Below, piece by piece: positions 26,341 through 35,156 of a stretch of DNA of 64,000 nucleotides. The stretch comes from Pseudacidobacterium ailaaui. Lineage in GTDB: Bacteria > Acidobacteriota > Terriglobia > Terriglobales > Acidobacteriaceae. The DNA lies in assembly GCF_000688455.1 (NCBI RefSeq), contig NZ_JIAL01000001.1:1085001-1149000 (forward strand), in the 5' to 3' direction. The translations under genes and the position numbers were made by a program. The notes below the pieces were generated by a model that saw nothing but the letters and a program-made list of their open reading frames with translations, ran no database searches and was not told the DNA's origin. Numbering within the stretch: position 1 is the first letter of the stretch; the number at the start of each line of letters is the position of its first letter.

Positions 26341-27698
26341 TTGTGTGCGCTACTGGTTTCTGCCTGTTGCGATGTGAAAGTTTTTTCCCATAGCGGAAAT
26401 CTGGTCGCCGTTTTTTCCTCTACCTTGAGAAGCGCACGCCGAGTTGCCTCCAGAAATGCTTGAGCAACCTCGTGTGAAGAACACAATTGCCGCAATGCTT
26501 CATGAGGAGCAAGCTGCTCAAGTGTTCCATTTTGCTGCGCCAGACTGAGGCCTTCGAAAACCGCTACCAGCCGATCACTGTCGCCTTCCCGGATTTGCGT
26601 GAATCCTGTACCGAAGGCGGCCAGGTCTGCAACGACCCCTTTTTCCGGACTGAACGTCAGAATTGGCTTTCCTGCAGCGATATAGTCAGCACACTTGGAA
26701 GGGAAAAAGATTCCCTCTTCCATGCGGGCCTCAACCAGAACACATACTGTAGCGCTGGCGATCCAACGCAGGCTTTCTTCGTAACTCACCGGGCCGACGC
26801 TATGCACAAACTCCTGCAGTCCAAGCATGCGGACCAGATTCGCTGTTTCTGGGTCTTCCGGGCCCACCAAGGTAAGAAAGAATTCGGATGGCCTGGGTTG
26901 ATGCTTCTGGACGAATGCAGCCATTCCATGGAGAAGCGTCCGAGTCGAGCGGCCAGTAAACTCATTGGCGCCCAGCTTTCCTGCATGAACAAGATGCAAT
27001 CCCTGGCCTGGGCGGGAAGGAAGGCTCCAACCGATGTGCGGCAGAACAGTACTCCGATGCGGAATATCTGCCAACGCCAGATGATAATTGCGGAGTCGAG
27101 AGGAACAATATGTGACGAGATCCGAATTGCGAAATGTTTTTCGCATCCAGTAGTTTGAAATGACTTCAACACGTTGAAAATACAAAAGAGCACGCACTGC
27201 ATGGATATACCGGTGCAGTCGATTTCTCCGCATCGCATCGGGAAACAAGTGAAAGTCCCACGGATCATTGATGTTTGCATTCCATGGAATGCTCAATCTT
27301 TTCGATACGTGATATCCGGCAACATGCGCAATCATCGGTAGGGATCGAGACTGCACAAGATCGAATGGATTCGCTGCATGGAGCTGCTCAGCCAGGTCGA
27401 CAACATCGCGCACCCACCGGGAAAAGAAGACCGTTCCGAATCGCAGGACAGATGGAATGGACTTGACCCAACTTCCAGACGTAAGTGGAAGGTCATGGGT
27501 AAAAGAAGAAAATTCCTTCCATAGACGCGAATTGTCTCTGCGTACTGCACCTGGATAGTTACTACAGGAAATTACCTCCACATCGCAGCCAGCATCCCGA
27601 AGTGCCTGGGCAGTCTTCCCTGCGCAGAAGGCCTCAGAATCCGCAGCGGGCGGAAACAAAGGACTAATCATCAGGACACGTTTGCGAGAGGTCGTCAC
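26337..27698 (-). CDS. Glycosyltransferase, GT4-type GT-B fold
   Basis: A 453-residue protein with an N-terminal Rossmann half (KRVLMISPLFPPAADSEA, a GxGK-like segment) and a C-terminal donor half with LHVHAGKLG-like and EGIFFPSKCADYIAAGKPI motifs; the latter resembles the donor-binding E-x7-E region in GT4. It should add a sugar to the lipid-linked EPS unit. It overlaps the wecB gene (27695-27698) and the flippase gene by four bases each, so the three are translationally coupled. Confidence 0.82.
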   Translation of the reverse strand: MTTSRKRVLMISPLFPPAADSEAFCAGKTAQALRDAGCDVEVISCSNYPGAVRRDNSRLWKEFSSFTHDLPLTSGSWVKSIPSVLRFGTVFFSRWVRDVVDLAEQLHAANPFDLVQSRSLPMIAHVAGYHVSKRLSIPWNANINDPWDFHLFPDAMRRNRLHRYIHAVRALLYFQRVEVISNYWMRKTFRNSDLVTYCSSRLRNYHLALADIPHRSTVLPHIGWSLPSRPGQGLHLVHAGKLGANEFTGRSTRTLLHGMAAFVQKHQPRPSEFFLTLVGPEDPETANLVRMLGLQEFVHSVGPVSYEESLRWIASATVCVLVEARMEEGIFFPSKCADYIAAGKPILTFSPEKGVVADLAAFGTGFTQIREGDSDRLVAVFEGLSLAQQNGTLEQLAPHEALRQLCSSHEVAQAFLEATRRALLKVEEKTATRFPLWEKTFTSQQAETSSAHK

Positions 27699-28867
27699 TG
27701 GCCCACCGCCACAGGCAAAAGTTCTTCCTGCTGTACCGGTGCAACATCAAAACGCGCAGCAATCGCGTCCAGAATCCTCTGCGTCGCCTTGCCATCGCCA
27801 TAAGGCAGGCAAATGCGCGACATGGCATGACAATATGCAGCATCGCTTAATAGCCTGGACGCTTCGCGCACGATGGCCTGGCGGTCTGCGCCCACAAGTT
27901 TTACCGTTCCACCCGTCAGCGCTTCCGGGCGCTCCGTTGTGTCGCGCGTTACTAAAACAGGTTTTCCCAGCGCCGGAGCTTCTTCCTGAACGCCACCTGA
28001 ATCCGTAATCAAAAGAGTGGCACGCTCCATCAACGCTACAAATGGGAGGTACGAAAGCGGTGCAATGAGATGAATATTTCCAGAAGAGGATCCAGACAGC
28101 ATTCTCATCACTGTATCGCGCACCTGCGGATTGAGGTGAACGGGATACACAAACTGCACCTCAGGAAATGCCTCGGCAAGTTCAAGAATGGCCGCACAAA
28201 TGGCTTCGAGTTTTTCTCCAAAACTCTCCCGTCGATGTCCTGTAATCAATACGAGCGGTGTTTCCCGGCTAATGAGTTCGGAGGACAAACCGGGCACCTG
28301 AGGAAAAGAACTTCGTACACGGTCCACCGCAAGATACAAAGCATCAATCACAGTATTTCCCGTAACAAAGATGTCGTTGTCCGGAACACCCTCCCGCAGC
28401 AGATTCTGCCGCGCGCTCTCCGTTGGGGCAAAATGCAGCTTGGCGAGACGGCTTGTAAGAACACGGTTTGCCTCCTCTGGCCATGGAGACCGGAGGTTCC
28501 AGGTGCGCAGACCGGCCTCCACATGCCCGACCGGGATCCCGTGATAGAAAGCAGCCAATGCAGCCGTAAAGACTGTAGTGGTGTCGCCCTGGACAAGAAC
28601 AATGTCTGGCCGCTCCCGCGCCAGATACCCATCCAGCGCGGTCATTGCGCGCGCCGTCAGGCCGCTCAATGTCTGGCCATCGGTCATCAGGTCCAGGTCC
28701 GCATCTGGAGTAATACCAAAGACTTCCAGCACCTGGTCGAGCATCTGGCGATGCTGCGCAGTGACACAAACATCGCATGTGTACTCGCAGTTTGCTTTCA
28801 TCGCCAGGATGATGGGCGCTAGCTTAATGGCTTCGGGGCGCGTCCCCAAAATGACAGACACTTTCAT
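27695..28867 (-). CDS. wecB: UDP-N-acetylglucosamine 2-epimerase (non-hydrolysing)
   Basis: A 390-residue enzyme with the family start (MKVSVILGTRPEAIKLAPII) and the motifs QHRQMLDQVLEVF, VQGDTTTVF, HVEAGLRTW, GHRRESFGE and SGGVQEEAPALGKPVL. It interconverts UDP-GlcNAc and UDP-ManNAc; a related role on the 2,3-diacetamido uronate (WbpI-like) is possible given the sugar genes that start 335 bases away on the other strand, but the sequence looks more like WecB. It is the first gene of the wecB-GT4-flippase operon; no convincing promoter is seen. Confidence 0.92.
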   Translation of the reverse strand: MKVSVILGTRPEAIKLAPIILAMKANCEYTCDVCVTAQHRQMLDQVLEVFGITPDADLDLMTDGQTLSGLTARAMTALDGYLARERPDIVLVQGDTTTVFTAALAAFYHGIPVGHVEAGLRTWNLRSPWPEEANRVLTSRLAKLHFAPTESARQNLLREGVPDNDIFVTGNTVIDALYLAVDRVRSSFPQVPGLSSELISRETPLVLITGHRRESFGEKLEAICAAILELAEAFPEVQFVYPVHLNPQVRDTVMRMLSGSSSGNIHLIAPLSYLPFVALMERATLLITDSGGVQEEAPALGKPVLVTRDTTERPEALTGGTVKLVGADRQAIVREASRLLSDAAYCHAMSRICLPYGDGKATQRILDAIAARFDVAPVQQEELLPVAVGQ

Positions 28868-29072
28868 ACGCAGTGCTGTCTTGCATTCTCCAGACCAAAC
28901 CCGTTTTCAAGGCAAAAAGAGGCTTCGCCCAGATACCTTGTTCCAACCAGCATCGCAGAGGACGCCTTGCTGTCATTGAAAGGAAGGGGTTTGCCAAAGA
29001 TCTGTGAAAGAAGTGACTTTACCTAAAAGGAAAAGATTTTCTCCCGGAAATCGCTGGCGCTTGTTCACTTCA

Positions 29073-29090
29073 TGCGCAAGTCTTTGCACA
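29073..29090. promoter_or_regulatory. Candidate enhancer (activator) site, copy 2
   Basis: TGCGCAAGTCTTTGCACA, inverted repeat TGYGCAA-N4-TTGCRCA. Its centre is 86.5 bases upstream of the predicted sigma-54 start at 29168, the same distance as copy 1 from its own promoter. Confidence 0.58.
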
Positions 29091-29141
29091 GGTGTAGTGC
29101 AGGAAGCAGATACCTTGCGGGAGCCATGCCGGATGATGCTT

Positions 29142-29157
29142 TGGCATCAGGATTGCT
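29142..29157 (+). promoter_or_regulatory. Candidate sigma-54 promoter of the uronate-sugar operon
   Basis: TGGCAT-CAGGA-TTGCT: every key position matches the consensus except T for C at the sixth base. The predicted start near 29168 gives a 34-base leader to the ATG at 29202, which has GGAGG four bases upstream. Confidence 0.7.
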
Positions 29158-29201
29158 GTGTTACATGCAGAAATTTTTGATGACATCCCCCCGGAGGCAG
29201 G

Positions 29202-30317
29202 ATGGGAGAGATACCGGTTACAGTGAATGTGCGTCCTGTGATGACAGAGGCGCCATTGCTTATGCCCATGCCGTGGGCAAATACTGCACTCCACTCCACG
29301 CTCAAATCGGATGTGCTGCGAGTTGGAGTGGTTGGCTATGGATATTGGGGGCCAAACATCGTCCGTAATTTTAGTGCCCAGGAGCACTCCCGGGTCACGA
29401 TGGTGTGTGACCGCAGGCCGGAAGCCCTGGCCCGCGTCATGAAGGGGCATCCGGATGTGGAGGCATCCACCGATGTCATGGAAATGATTCGCTCTCCGCA
29501 CATTGATGTGGTCGCCGTCGTGACTCCTGTCTGGACACACTATGAATTGGCGAAAGCGGCCCTGTTGCAGGGAAAACACGTTTTTGTGGAAAAGCCTTTC
29601 ACGTCCAACTCGGCCCAGGCAGAAGAGCTGATTGAGCTTGCGGAGCGCAAGGGGCTGAAAATCATGGTCGACCATACTTTTCTGTTTACCCCCGCTGTAC
29701 GCAAGATCAAGCAGCTGATAGAAGCGCGCGAACTCGGTGATATCTACTATTACGACGCCATGCGTGTAAACCTTGGCCTCTTTCAGCATGATGTCAATGT
29801 GATCTGGGACCTTGCTCCGCACGATTTTGCCATTATGGATTACCTTTTGCCGGAGCGCGCTGAGGCCGTGGTAGCCACAGGACAGAAACATGTAAATGGC
29901 GTGGAAGATGTGGCGTTTGTCACGATCTACTATCCAAACAAACTGATTGCCCATGTCAATGTCAATTGGCTTTCTCCAGTAAAAGTGCGTACGACGCTTG
30001 TTGGCGGGGATAAAAAGATGCTCATCTGGAATGACCTTGAGTCCGATGAGAAGATCAAGGTCTACGACCGCGGAGTCAAGCATACGAGGACAGGCGAGGG
30101 AATCTATGATCTGCTCGTCAGTTATCGCTCAGGCGATATGTGGGCGCCGCAGCTGGAAAACGCTGAAGCACTCAAGCTGGAAATCGAGCACTTCAACGAG
30201 TGCATTCGCGAAAACAAGCAGCCCATCAACGATGGGAACTCAGGGCTACGGATTGTCAAAATGCTTCAGGCCGCTGACGAATCGCTGAAAAGCCGTGGAA
30301 CACAGGTGTTAATATGA
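29202..30317 (+). CDS. Gfo/Idh/MocA oxidoreductase, WbpB/WlbA-like UDP-sugar dehydrogenase
   Basis: A 371-residue NAD(P)-dependent oxidoreductase: a Rossmann motif near residue 40 (GVVGYGYWGPNIVRNF), VFVEKPF and the C-terminal alpha/beta domain (VDHTFLFTPAVRKIK). In the WbpB/WlbA family it oxidises the 3-OH of UDP-GlcNAcA for later amination. The next two genes are the acetyltransferase and the aminotransferase of that pathway, which supports this assignment. I chose 29202 because of GGAGG, although the first 35 residues are not conserved-looking and a later start is possible. Overlaps the next gene by ATGA. Confidence 0.85.
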   Translation: MGEIPVTVNVRPVMTEAPLLMPMPWANTALHSTLKSDVLRVGVVGYGYWGPNIVRNFSAQEHSRVTMVCDRRPEALARVMKGHPDVEASTDVMEMIRSPHIDVVAVVTPVWTHYELAKAALLQGKHVFVEKPFTSNSAQAEELIELAERKGLKIMVDHTFLFTPAVRKIKQLIEARELGDIYYYDAMRVNLGLFQHDVNVIWDLAPHDFAIMDYLLPERAEAVVATGQKHVNGVEDVAFVTIYYPNKLIAHVNVNWLSPVKVRTTLVGGDKKMLIWNDLESDEKIKVYDRGVKHTRTGEGIYDLLVSYRSGDMWAPQLENAEALKLEIEHFNECIRENKQPINDGNSGLRIVKMLQAADESLKSRGTQVLI

Positions 30318-30811
30318 GCGAATTTGTTTGTATTGCCCCCGATGTCAAACTGGGGAAGGACGTTAAGCTGTCGAAATTCATCAACCTCTATGGTTGTGAA
30401 ATTGGCAACAACACAAAGATCGGCGCCTTTGTTGAAGTCCAGAAGAATGCAAAGATTGGCAGCAACTGTAAAATTTCAAGCCACACTTTTGTCTGTGAGG
30501 GTGTCGTGATTGAAGACAATGTATTTATTGGACACAATGTCGCCTTCATTAATGACACCTATCCTCGTGCTACAAACGCAAAAGGTTCACTGCAGACGGA
30601 ACAGGACTGGAAGGTGGAAAAAACGTTGGTGAAAAAGGGCGCCTCGATCGGATCCGGCGTCACCATTCTTTCTCAGGTCATTATTGGTGAAAATGCAATC
30701 GTCGGCGCTGGGAGCGTAGTTACACGAGATGTCCCTGATAACACAATCGTCGCCGGAGTACCCGCTCGTGTGATGCGCTCTCTCGAAGAAGAAAAGGTCC
30801 TGATGCCATGA
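30314..30811 (+). CDS. N-acetyltransferase with left-handed beta-helix (WbpD/WlbB-like)
   Basis: A 165-residue hexapeptide-repeat protein; the repeats run from about residue 8 to 145 (IGNNTKIGAFVEVQKNAKIGSN and later IGENAIVGAGSVVTRDVP in pieces). The loop around YPRATNAKGS follows the second turn, as in WbpD-type enzymes. It should acetylate the 3-amino group of the UDP-uronate using acetyl-CoA; family members form trimers. The start overlaps the oxidoreductase stop and the stop overlaps the next ATG, so the operon is tightly coupled. Confidence 0.85.
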   Translation: MSEFVCIAPDVKLGKDVKLSKFINLYGCEIGNNTKIGAFVEVQKNAKIGSNCKISSHTFVCEGVVIEDNVFIGHNVAFINDTYPRATNAKGSLQTEQDWKVEKTLVKKGASIGSGVTILSQVIIGENAIVGAGSVVTRDVPDNTIVAGVPARVMRSLEEEKVLMP

Positions 30812-32004
30812 ACAGAAACATTCCATTCCTTGACCTGGTAACGCCTCATGTGGAACTCGAAGAAGAGCTGGTCCATGTCTTCCGGAAAGCTTTGCACACC
30901 GCCGGATTTATTGGGGGGGCCGCGCTCCAGAATTTTGAAAAAAACTTCGCTGAATTCTGCCAGACAAACGAATGTGTAGGAGTGGCCAGCGGAACAGATG
31001 CGCTCCTTCTGGCGTTTCTGGCCGGAGGCATCCATCCTGGCGAGACGGTGCTGACCGTAGCCAACACCTTTATCGCTACCGCTGAAGCCATCACCCAGGC
31101 TGGCGCCGTTCCCGAATTCGTGGACATCGAAGAGGGCACATACACCATGGATGCGCAAGAGCTGCGCCGCTACCTTGAAAGCTGTCCCTCGGACCCGGTG
31201 ACAGGAAAACGACTCAGTCGACGGACTGGCAATCCCATAACTGCTGTTGTTCCTGTCCACCTGTACGGCCAGATGGCCGATATGGACAGCATTATGGAGA
31301 TCGCGGACGAGTTTGGCCTGCAGGTTTATGAAGATGCGTGCCAGGCCCACGGAGCAAAGTATTTTTCCCAACGGGAAAATCGCTGGCTGACCGCGGGATC
31401 CATTGGCCGGGCGGCGGCGTTCAGCTTTTACCCAGGCAAAAATCTTGGCGCTTGCGGCGAAGCAGGTGCTGTTACCACCAACGATCCGGAAATTGCACGG
31501 AAGGTACGCATCCTGCGCGACCATGGACAGCCGCGCAAATACTTTCACGAAGCCATTGGCTACAATGGTCGCCTTGATTCCATCCAGGCAGGTATCCTGG
31601 ACGTGAAACTAAAACACCTGTCGCGATGGACAGAACAACGCCGCGCGGCGGCCAAGGTTTATGACAAATTGCTTTCCGAGATCGAAGGAATTTTCCTTCC
31701 ATTGGAAAGAGAGAACTTCCTGTCGGTATACCACCTTTACGTCATTCATACCAGAGAGCGCGACAGCATTCAGCAGAAACTGACAAAGAAAGGCATCGGT
31801 ACCGGCATTCATTATCCTGTGCCCCTGCACTTGCAGCCGGCCTATGCCTTTCTGGGGTATGGGGAGGGTGATCTTCCGGTCACAGAAGCTTCGGCTGCCA
31901 TGACTCTGTCCTTGCCGATGTATCCGAACATTTCCTCACAGGACCAGGAATACGTTGCGCAGGTATTGTCTTGTGCCATGGAAGAAGCGATTGTTACGGT
32001 CTGA
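30808..32004 (+). CDS. DegT/DnrJ/EryC1 aminotransferase (WbpE/WlbC-like)
   Basis: A 398-residue PLP-dependent sugar aminotransferase. It has VASGTDALLLAF near the start, the EDACQAHGAKY aspartate motif and the Schiff-base Lys in SFYPGKNLGACGEAGAV. Partners as expected: 3-keto UDP-GlcNAcA made by the upstream dehydrogenase, with glutamate as amino donor. With the acetyltransferase it completes a UDP-2,3-diacetamido-2,3-dideoxy-glucuronate type precursor. The UDP-GlcNAc 6-dehydrogenase (WbpA) is not in the window. Confidence 0.9.
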   Translation: MNRNIPFLDLVTPHVELEEELVHVFRKALHTAGFIGGAALQNFEKNFAEFCQTNECVGVASGTDALLLAFLAGGIHPGETVLTVANTFIATAEAITQAGAVPEFVDIEEGTYTMDAQELRRYLESCPSDPVTGKRLSRRTGNPITAVVPVHLYGQMADMDSIMEIADEFGLQVYEDACQAHGAKYFSQRENRWLTAGSIGRAAAFSFYPGKNLGACGEAGAVTTNDPEIARKVRILRDHGQPRKYFHEAIGYNGRLDSIQAGILDVKLKHLSRWTEQRRAAAKVYDKLLSEIEGIFLPLERENFLSVYHLYVIHTRERDSIQQKLTKKGIGTGIHYPVPLHLQPAYAFLGYGEGDLPVTEASAAMTLSLPMYPNISSQDQEYVAQVLSCAMEEAIVTV

Positions 32005-32167
32005 AACAGGCATTCCATCTCTCCCCCAACACATCCCTTTTAAGGTGAGCTTCCGAGCAGAAGGAAATTCTTTTCCGTGCCTTCCCCTGCTCTTCCTAAT
32101 CCATGATGGTGGACCGTGACACAGGCCGGCACAAAAGATTTGGTCCTGACTCGGTTTTTCCTTCTTC

Positions 32168-32183
32168 TGGAACAGTAATTGCT
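32168..32183 (+). promoter_or_regulatory. Candidate sigma-54 promoter of the EPS glycosyltransferase operon
   Basis: TGGAAC-AGTAA-TTGCT with exact spacing. The predicted start near 32194 gives a 42-base leader to the ATG at 32236, as in the giant-protein gene. The 32005-32167 remainder shows no gene and no clear copy of the enhancer repeat. Confidence 0.65.
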
Positions 32184-32235
32184 TCTCATACAGGTGGCGC
32201 AATGGACTCCGTGAAGCATTGCGCTTGAGGAGATT

Positions 32236-33324
32236 ATGGTGACTCGATCCGTTGCAGGACTCTCATTTGCCTCAATCCCAAGGCGAACGGAAGACCAGGA
32301 ACACTTCCTGCAGAAACTGGCGCACGAGTGGAGACGCGCTGAGCGATCACGCCGCCCGCTCCTGCTTGTTCTATTCGAGGCCGCTGACGGCGATGCAACA
32401 CAATTGAAGAGAATTCCGCAGCTTGTTGCACCAGACACCCGTGAGACGGACATCTGGGGATGGTTTGAACAGAACACAATTCTGGGCGCTATTTTCGCAG
32501 AGTTGGGGAACACCTCAGTAGATGAAGCTCGCGACTCCATTGTGAGAAAAATCCGCAGATCGCTGGACGCCTCTGCAATTAAAAATGTTCATCTCTCAGC
32601 CTATGTTTTACCGGCCCGCTTTGCGTCCGGGCAAAGAGATCAGGAGGAAGACCTGTCTCAAGTTTTCTCCGTTCTTGCACCCAGGGAAAAGCAATTCCAG
32701 CAAGCAGTCAAGCGCGTGGGAGACATATTAGGGTCATCTCTGTTGTTGTTTTTTCTTTCTCCTCTTTTTGCTTTGATCGCAATTGCGGTCAAATGCACCT
32801 CCGGAGGACCCATACTTTACCGTCAGACTCGGGTGGGGCAGCATGGGAGACATTTTACTTTCATGAAGTTCCGCTCCATGAAGGCCGGCAATGACCCTTC
32901 GCTCCATGAAGCCTATTGTCGCAAGCTAATTGAGGGCAAGGCCGAAAAACACAAGGACGAAAACGGAGCAGAGGTATTTAAAATTACGAGCGACCCTCGC
33001 ATCACTCCCGTTGGCAAATTTCTGCGCAAAACAAGTCTGGACGAGCTTCCCCAACTTTGGAATGTACTCAGAGGCGAGATGTCGCTGGTCGGCCCTCGGC
33101 CGCCTATCCCTTATGAAGTCTCTTGCTACGACGTGTGGCACAGAAGACGGGTGCTTGAAGTGAAGCCCGGAATGACCGGGCTATGGCAAGTACGCGGGCG
33201 TAACCGCACCACCTTTGACGAAATGGTACGGCTCGATCTTCGCTACGCCCATAAATGGTCTCTCTGGCTGGATCTGAAAATCCTTCTGGAAACACCCTTT
33301 GCCGTGCTGAAGGGAGCGCACTAA
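32236..33324 (+). CDS. Priming sugar transferase with GGDEF-like N-terminal domain
   Basis: A 362-residue protein. The C-terminal part is a bacterial sugar transferase: one membrane segment (about 167-192), then [44 protein letters not shown] and [10 protein letters not shown], the catalytic set of undecaprenyl-phosphate sugar-1-phosphate transferases. It starts EPS unit assembly on the lipid carrier. Instead of several membrane helices, the N-terminal 150 residues look like a worn GGDEF fold ([18 protein letters not shown], then [21 protein letters not shown]), without the GGDEF active-site residues. GAGGAG lies four bases before the ATG. A long same-strand run of genes follows. Confidence 0.86.
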   Translation: MVTRSVAGLSFASIPRRTEDQEHFLQKLAHEWRRAERSRRPLLLVLFEAADGDATQLKRIPQLVAPDTRETDIWGWFEQNTILGAIFAELGNTSVDEARDSIVRKIRRSLDASAIKNVHLSAYVLPARFASGQRDQEEDLSQVFSVLAPREKQFQQAVKRVGDILGSSLLLFFLSPLFALIAIAVKCTSGGPILYRQTRVGQHGRHFTFMKFRSMKAGNDPSLHEAYCRKLIEGKAEKHKDENGAEVFKITSDPRITPVGKFLRKTSLDELPQLWNVLRGEMSLVGPRPPIPYEVSCYDVWHRRRVLEVKPGMTGLWQVRGRNRTTFDEMVRLDLRYAHKWSLWLDLKILLETPFAVLKGAH

Positions 33325-34299
33325 ATGCCGGACCCCCTGGTAAGCGTCATCATCCCTACTTACAATCGCGCCCATTCGTTAGGACAGGCCATTGAGAGTG
33401 TTCTAAAGCAGCGATATTCTGAGCTGGAGATCATCGTGATTGACGATGGCTCTACCGATCACACTGCAGCACTCCTCACGCAGAAGTATCCACAGGTATC
33501 TTATGCATGGCAGAGCAATCGGGGACCCTCAGCCGCACGGAACCATGGTGTTCGCATCTCCTCCGGTGAGATCATCATGTTTCTTGACTCCGATGATACC
33601 TGGCTTCCAGGCAAGGTGCGACGCCAGGTAGATTTGCTGCAGAAGGCCGGGTCTTCTGTCTGCTGCTGCGTCACAAATGCCATTCTGCGCGGAGAGCGTG
33701 GAGAGCACAGACTTTCGTTTGAAGTAGCAGAAATCTTTCCTCGCCTTCCACAAGGTCTTTGGACCAACCCTTCACAAGTGCTGGCCTCCAGATTTCTCTT
33801 CTTTAATCAGGTCGCAGCAGTCCGGCGCGACGCTTTGCTTCTCTGCAAAGGATTCGATGAACAACTGACCTTGCTGGAAGATTGGGACCTGGCCCTCCGT
33901 CTCTCTGAACTCGGTTCGTGGGTCTACACCATCGAACCTTTCGCTGTCTGGAACCCGAATAGCAATGAGAGCCTCGTGACTCGCGCAAGTAAAGACCGAA
34001 TTTCACTGCGGGAATCGGCGCTATGTGTACATAAAAACGCTCTGGCCAGGGCCCAAGGAGCCCTCAATCAATCATCCATGAAATTACTCGATCGCAAGAT
34101 CAAAAGCACGCAACACGAACTGTTGGGCTTGCGCCTTTCGCGCTCCAGGAATCCATTGAAGAAGGTACTGGGAAATGGAATTTCGTTGGCTGAACGAGGC
34201 AGCGCTGCCCTGTTTAAGAGGTCTCGCTACTGGCCGGCCATGGAAGTTACAGCCTTAAGCCATCATCCCGTGAGAGATTTTGCAGCAGCCACCGCATAA
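33325..34299 (+). CDS. Glycosyltransferase family 2
   Basis: A 324-residue GT-A enzyme. It has VSVIIPTYNRAHSLGQAIES, the DDGSTDHT loop, the metal-binding FLDSDDTW and the LLEDWDLALRL motif of the acceptor side. It starts directly after the sugar transferase stop (ATG at 33325). The last 80 residues are basic and helix-rich. It should add one residue of the repeat unit on the cytoplasmic face; linkage unknown. Confidence 0.88.
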   Translation: MPDPLVSVIIPTYNRAHSLGQAIESVLKQRYSELEIIVIDDGSTDHTAALLTQKYPQVSYAWQSNRGPSAARNHGVRISSGEIIMFLDSDDTWLPGKVRRQVDLLQKAGSSVCCCVTNAILRGERGEHRLSFEVAEIFPRLPQGLWTNPSQVLASRFLFFNQVAAVRRDALLLCKGFDEQLTLLEDWDLALRLSELGSWVYTIEPFAVWNPNSNESLVTRASKDRISLRESALCVHKNALARAQGALNQSSMKLLDRKIKSTQHELLGLRLSRSRNPLKKVLGNGISLAERGSAALFKRSRYWPAMEVTALSHHPVRDFAAATA

Positions 34300-34331
34300 G
34301 TGAATCGGTGGGTAAGCGTCAGGAAAAGGGA

Positions 34332-35156
34332 ATGTTTCGCATAGACAGAGCAATTTCGGTACATCTTATGCAACCCTGGTGCAAACGCAGGGGCATACCC
34401 ATTCTCATGTACCACAGCGTTTCAGATATCTCTTCCGCCAGGCGTCATCCTTATTACGAACTGCATACTCCAGTAAGAGTTTTTGAAGAACATCTAGACT
34501 GGCTTGCCTGCAATGGATACCAGACACTCCATCTAAGCCATCTTGCATCTTCTCTGGCACAAGATCCAACGCAGAATTTCGTTGTGATCACATTCGATGA
34601 TGGGTTCCGCGACTTTTATACCAGTGCATTTCCTGTTCTCAAAAAGTATGGATTCACCGCGACTGTATTCTTGCCTACAGCGTATATCGCCAATCATCGT
34701 CAGCAGTTTCTTGGCAAGGAATGCATGACATGGGATGAGGTTCGTGAGTTACATCAGGCCGGTATTGAGTTTGGGTCCCACACCGTTTCTCATCCATTTC
34801 TTTATGATTTGACCGATTCCAGGCTCGAAAAAGAGATCGCGGAATCAAAAGAAACCATTGAAGAGGAGCTGATAAGTCCTGTTGCTAGCTTCTCCCATCC
34901 TTATGCATTTCCGGCAGATTCGACCTATTCTGCACGTCTTCGGGCATTGCTTGTCAAGCATGGCTATACAACCGGAGTATGCACAACATTGGGGACGGCG
35001 AATTCCTCTTCTGACCCCTATTTTCTTCGCCGCCTTCCCATCAATGGTTTTGATGATCCTGTACTCTTTCAAGCCAAGCTTGAAGGCGCTTATGACTGGC
35101 TCGGGATCCTGCAGTCCATGAAGAAGTCCATTTCCAGGAAGAACCAGCATGGATGA
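34332..35156 (+). CDS. Polysaccharide deacetylase (NodB-like, CE4)
   Basis: A 274-residue protein with the CE4 motifs: first metal motif TFDDGFRDFY and second motif SHTVSHPF (H-x3-H), plus the ILMYHSV start that EPS-associated deacetylases share. No clear signal peptide, so it may act in the cytoplasm or use an atypical signal. I chose the ATG at 34332, preceded by AGGAAAAGGGA; a GTG at 34308 in the same frame is possible. It would remove N- or O-acetyl groups from EPS sugars. Its end overlaps the next start. Confidence 0.86.
   Translation: MFRIDRAISVHLMQPWCKRRGIPILMYHSVSDISSARRHPYYELHTPVRVFEEHLDWLACNGYQTLHLSHLASSLAQDPTQNFVVITFDDGFRDFYTSAFPVLKKYGFTATVFLPTAYIANHRQQFLGKECMTWDEVRELHQAGIEFGSHTVSHPFLYDLTDSRLEKEIAESKETIEEELISPVASFSHPYAFPADSTYSARLRALLVKHGYTTGVCTTLGTANSSSDPYFLRRLPINGFDDPVLFQAKLEGAYDWLGILQSMKKSISRKNQHG

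Larger units (their letters stand above)
28868..29201. other. Divergent intergenic region between wecB and the uronate-sugar genes
   Basis: A 334-base stretch with no gene. It carries the enhancer-like repeat at 29073-29090 and the sigma-54-like promoter at 29142-29157 for the rightward operon. On the leftward side TGGTCT-GGAGA-ATGC (28883-28897) has the spacing, but would leave only four bases before the wecB ATG, so I do not call it. Confidence 0.6.

Noticed and set aside
28883-28897. Sigma-54-like site TGGTCT-GGAGA-ATGC before wecB
   Set aside because: The spacing is right, but the start would be four bases before the wecB ATG and the -24 part is poor.
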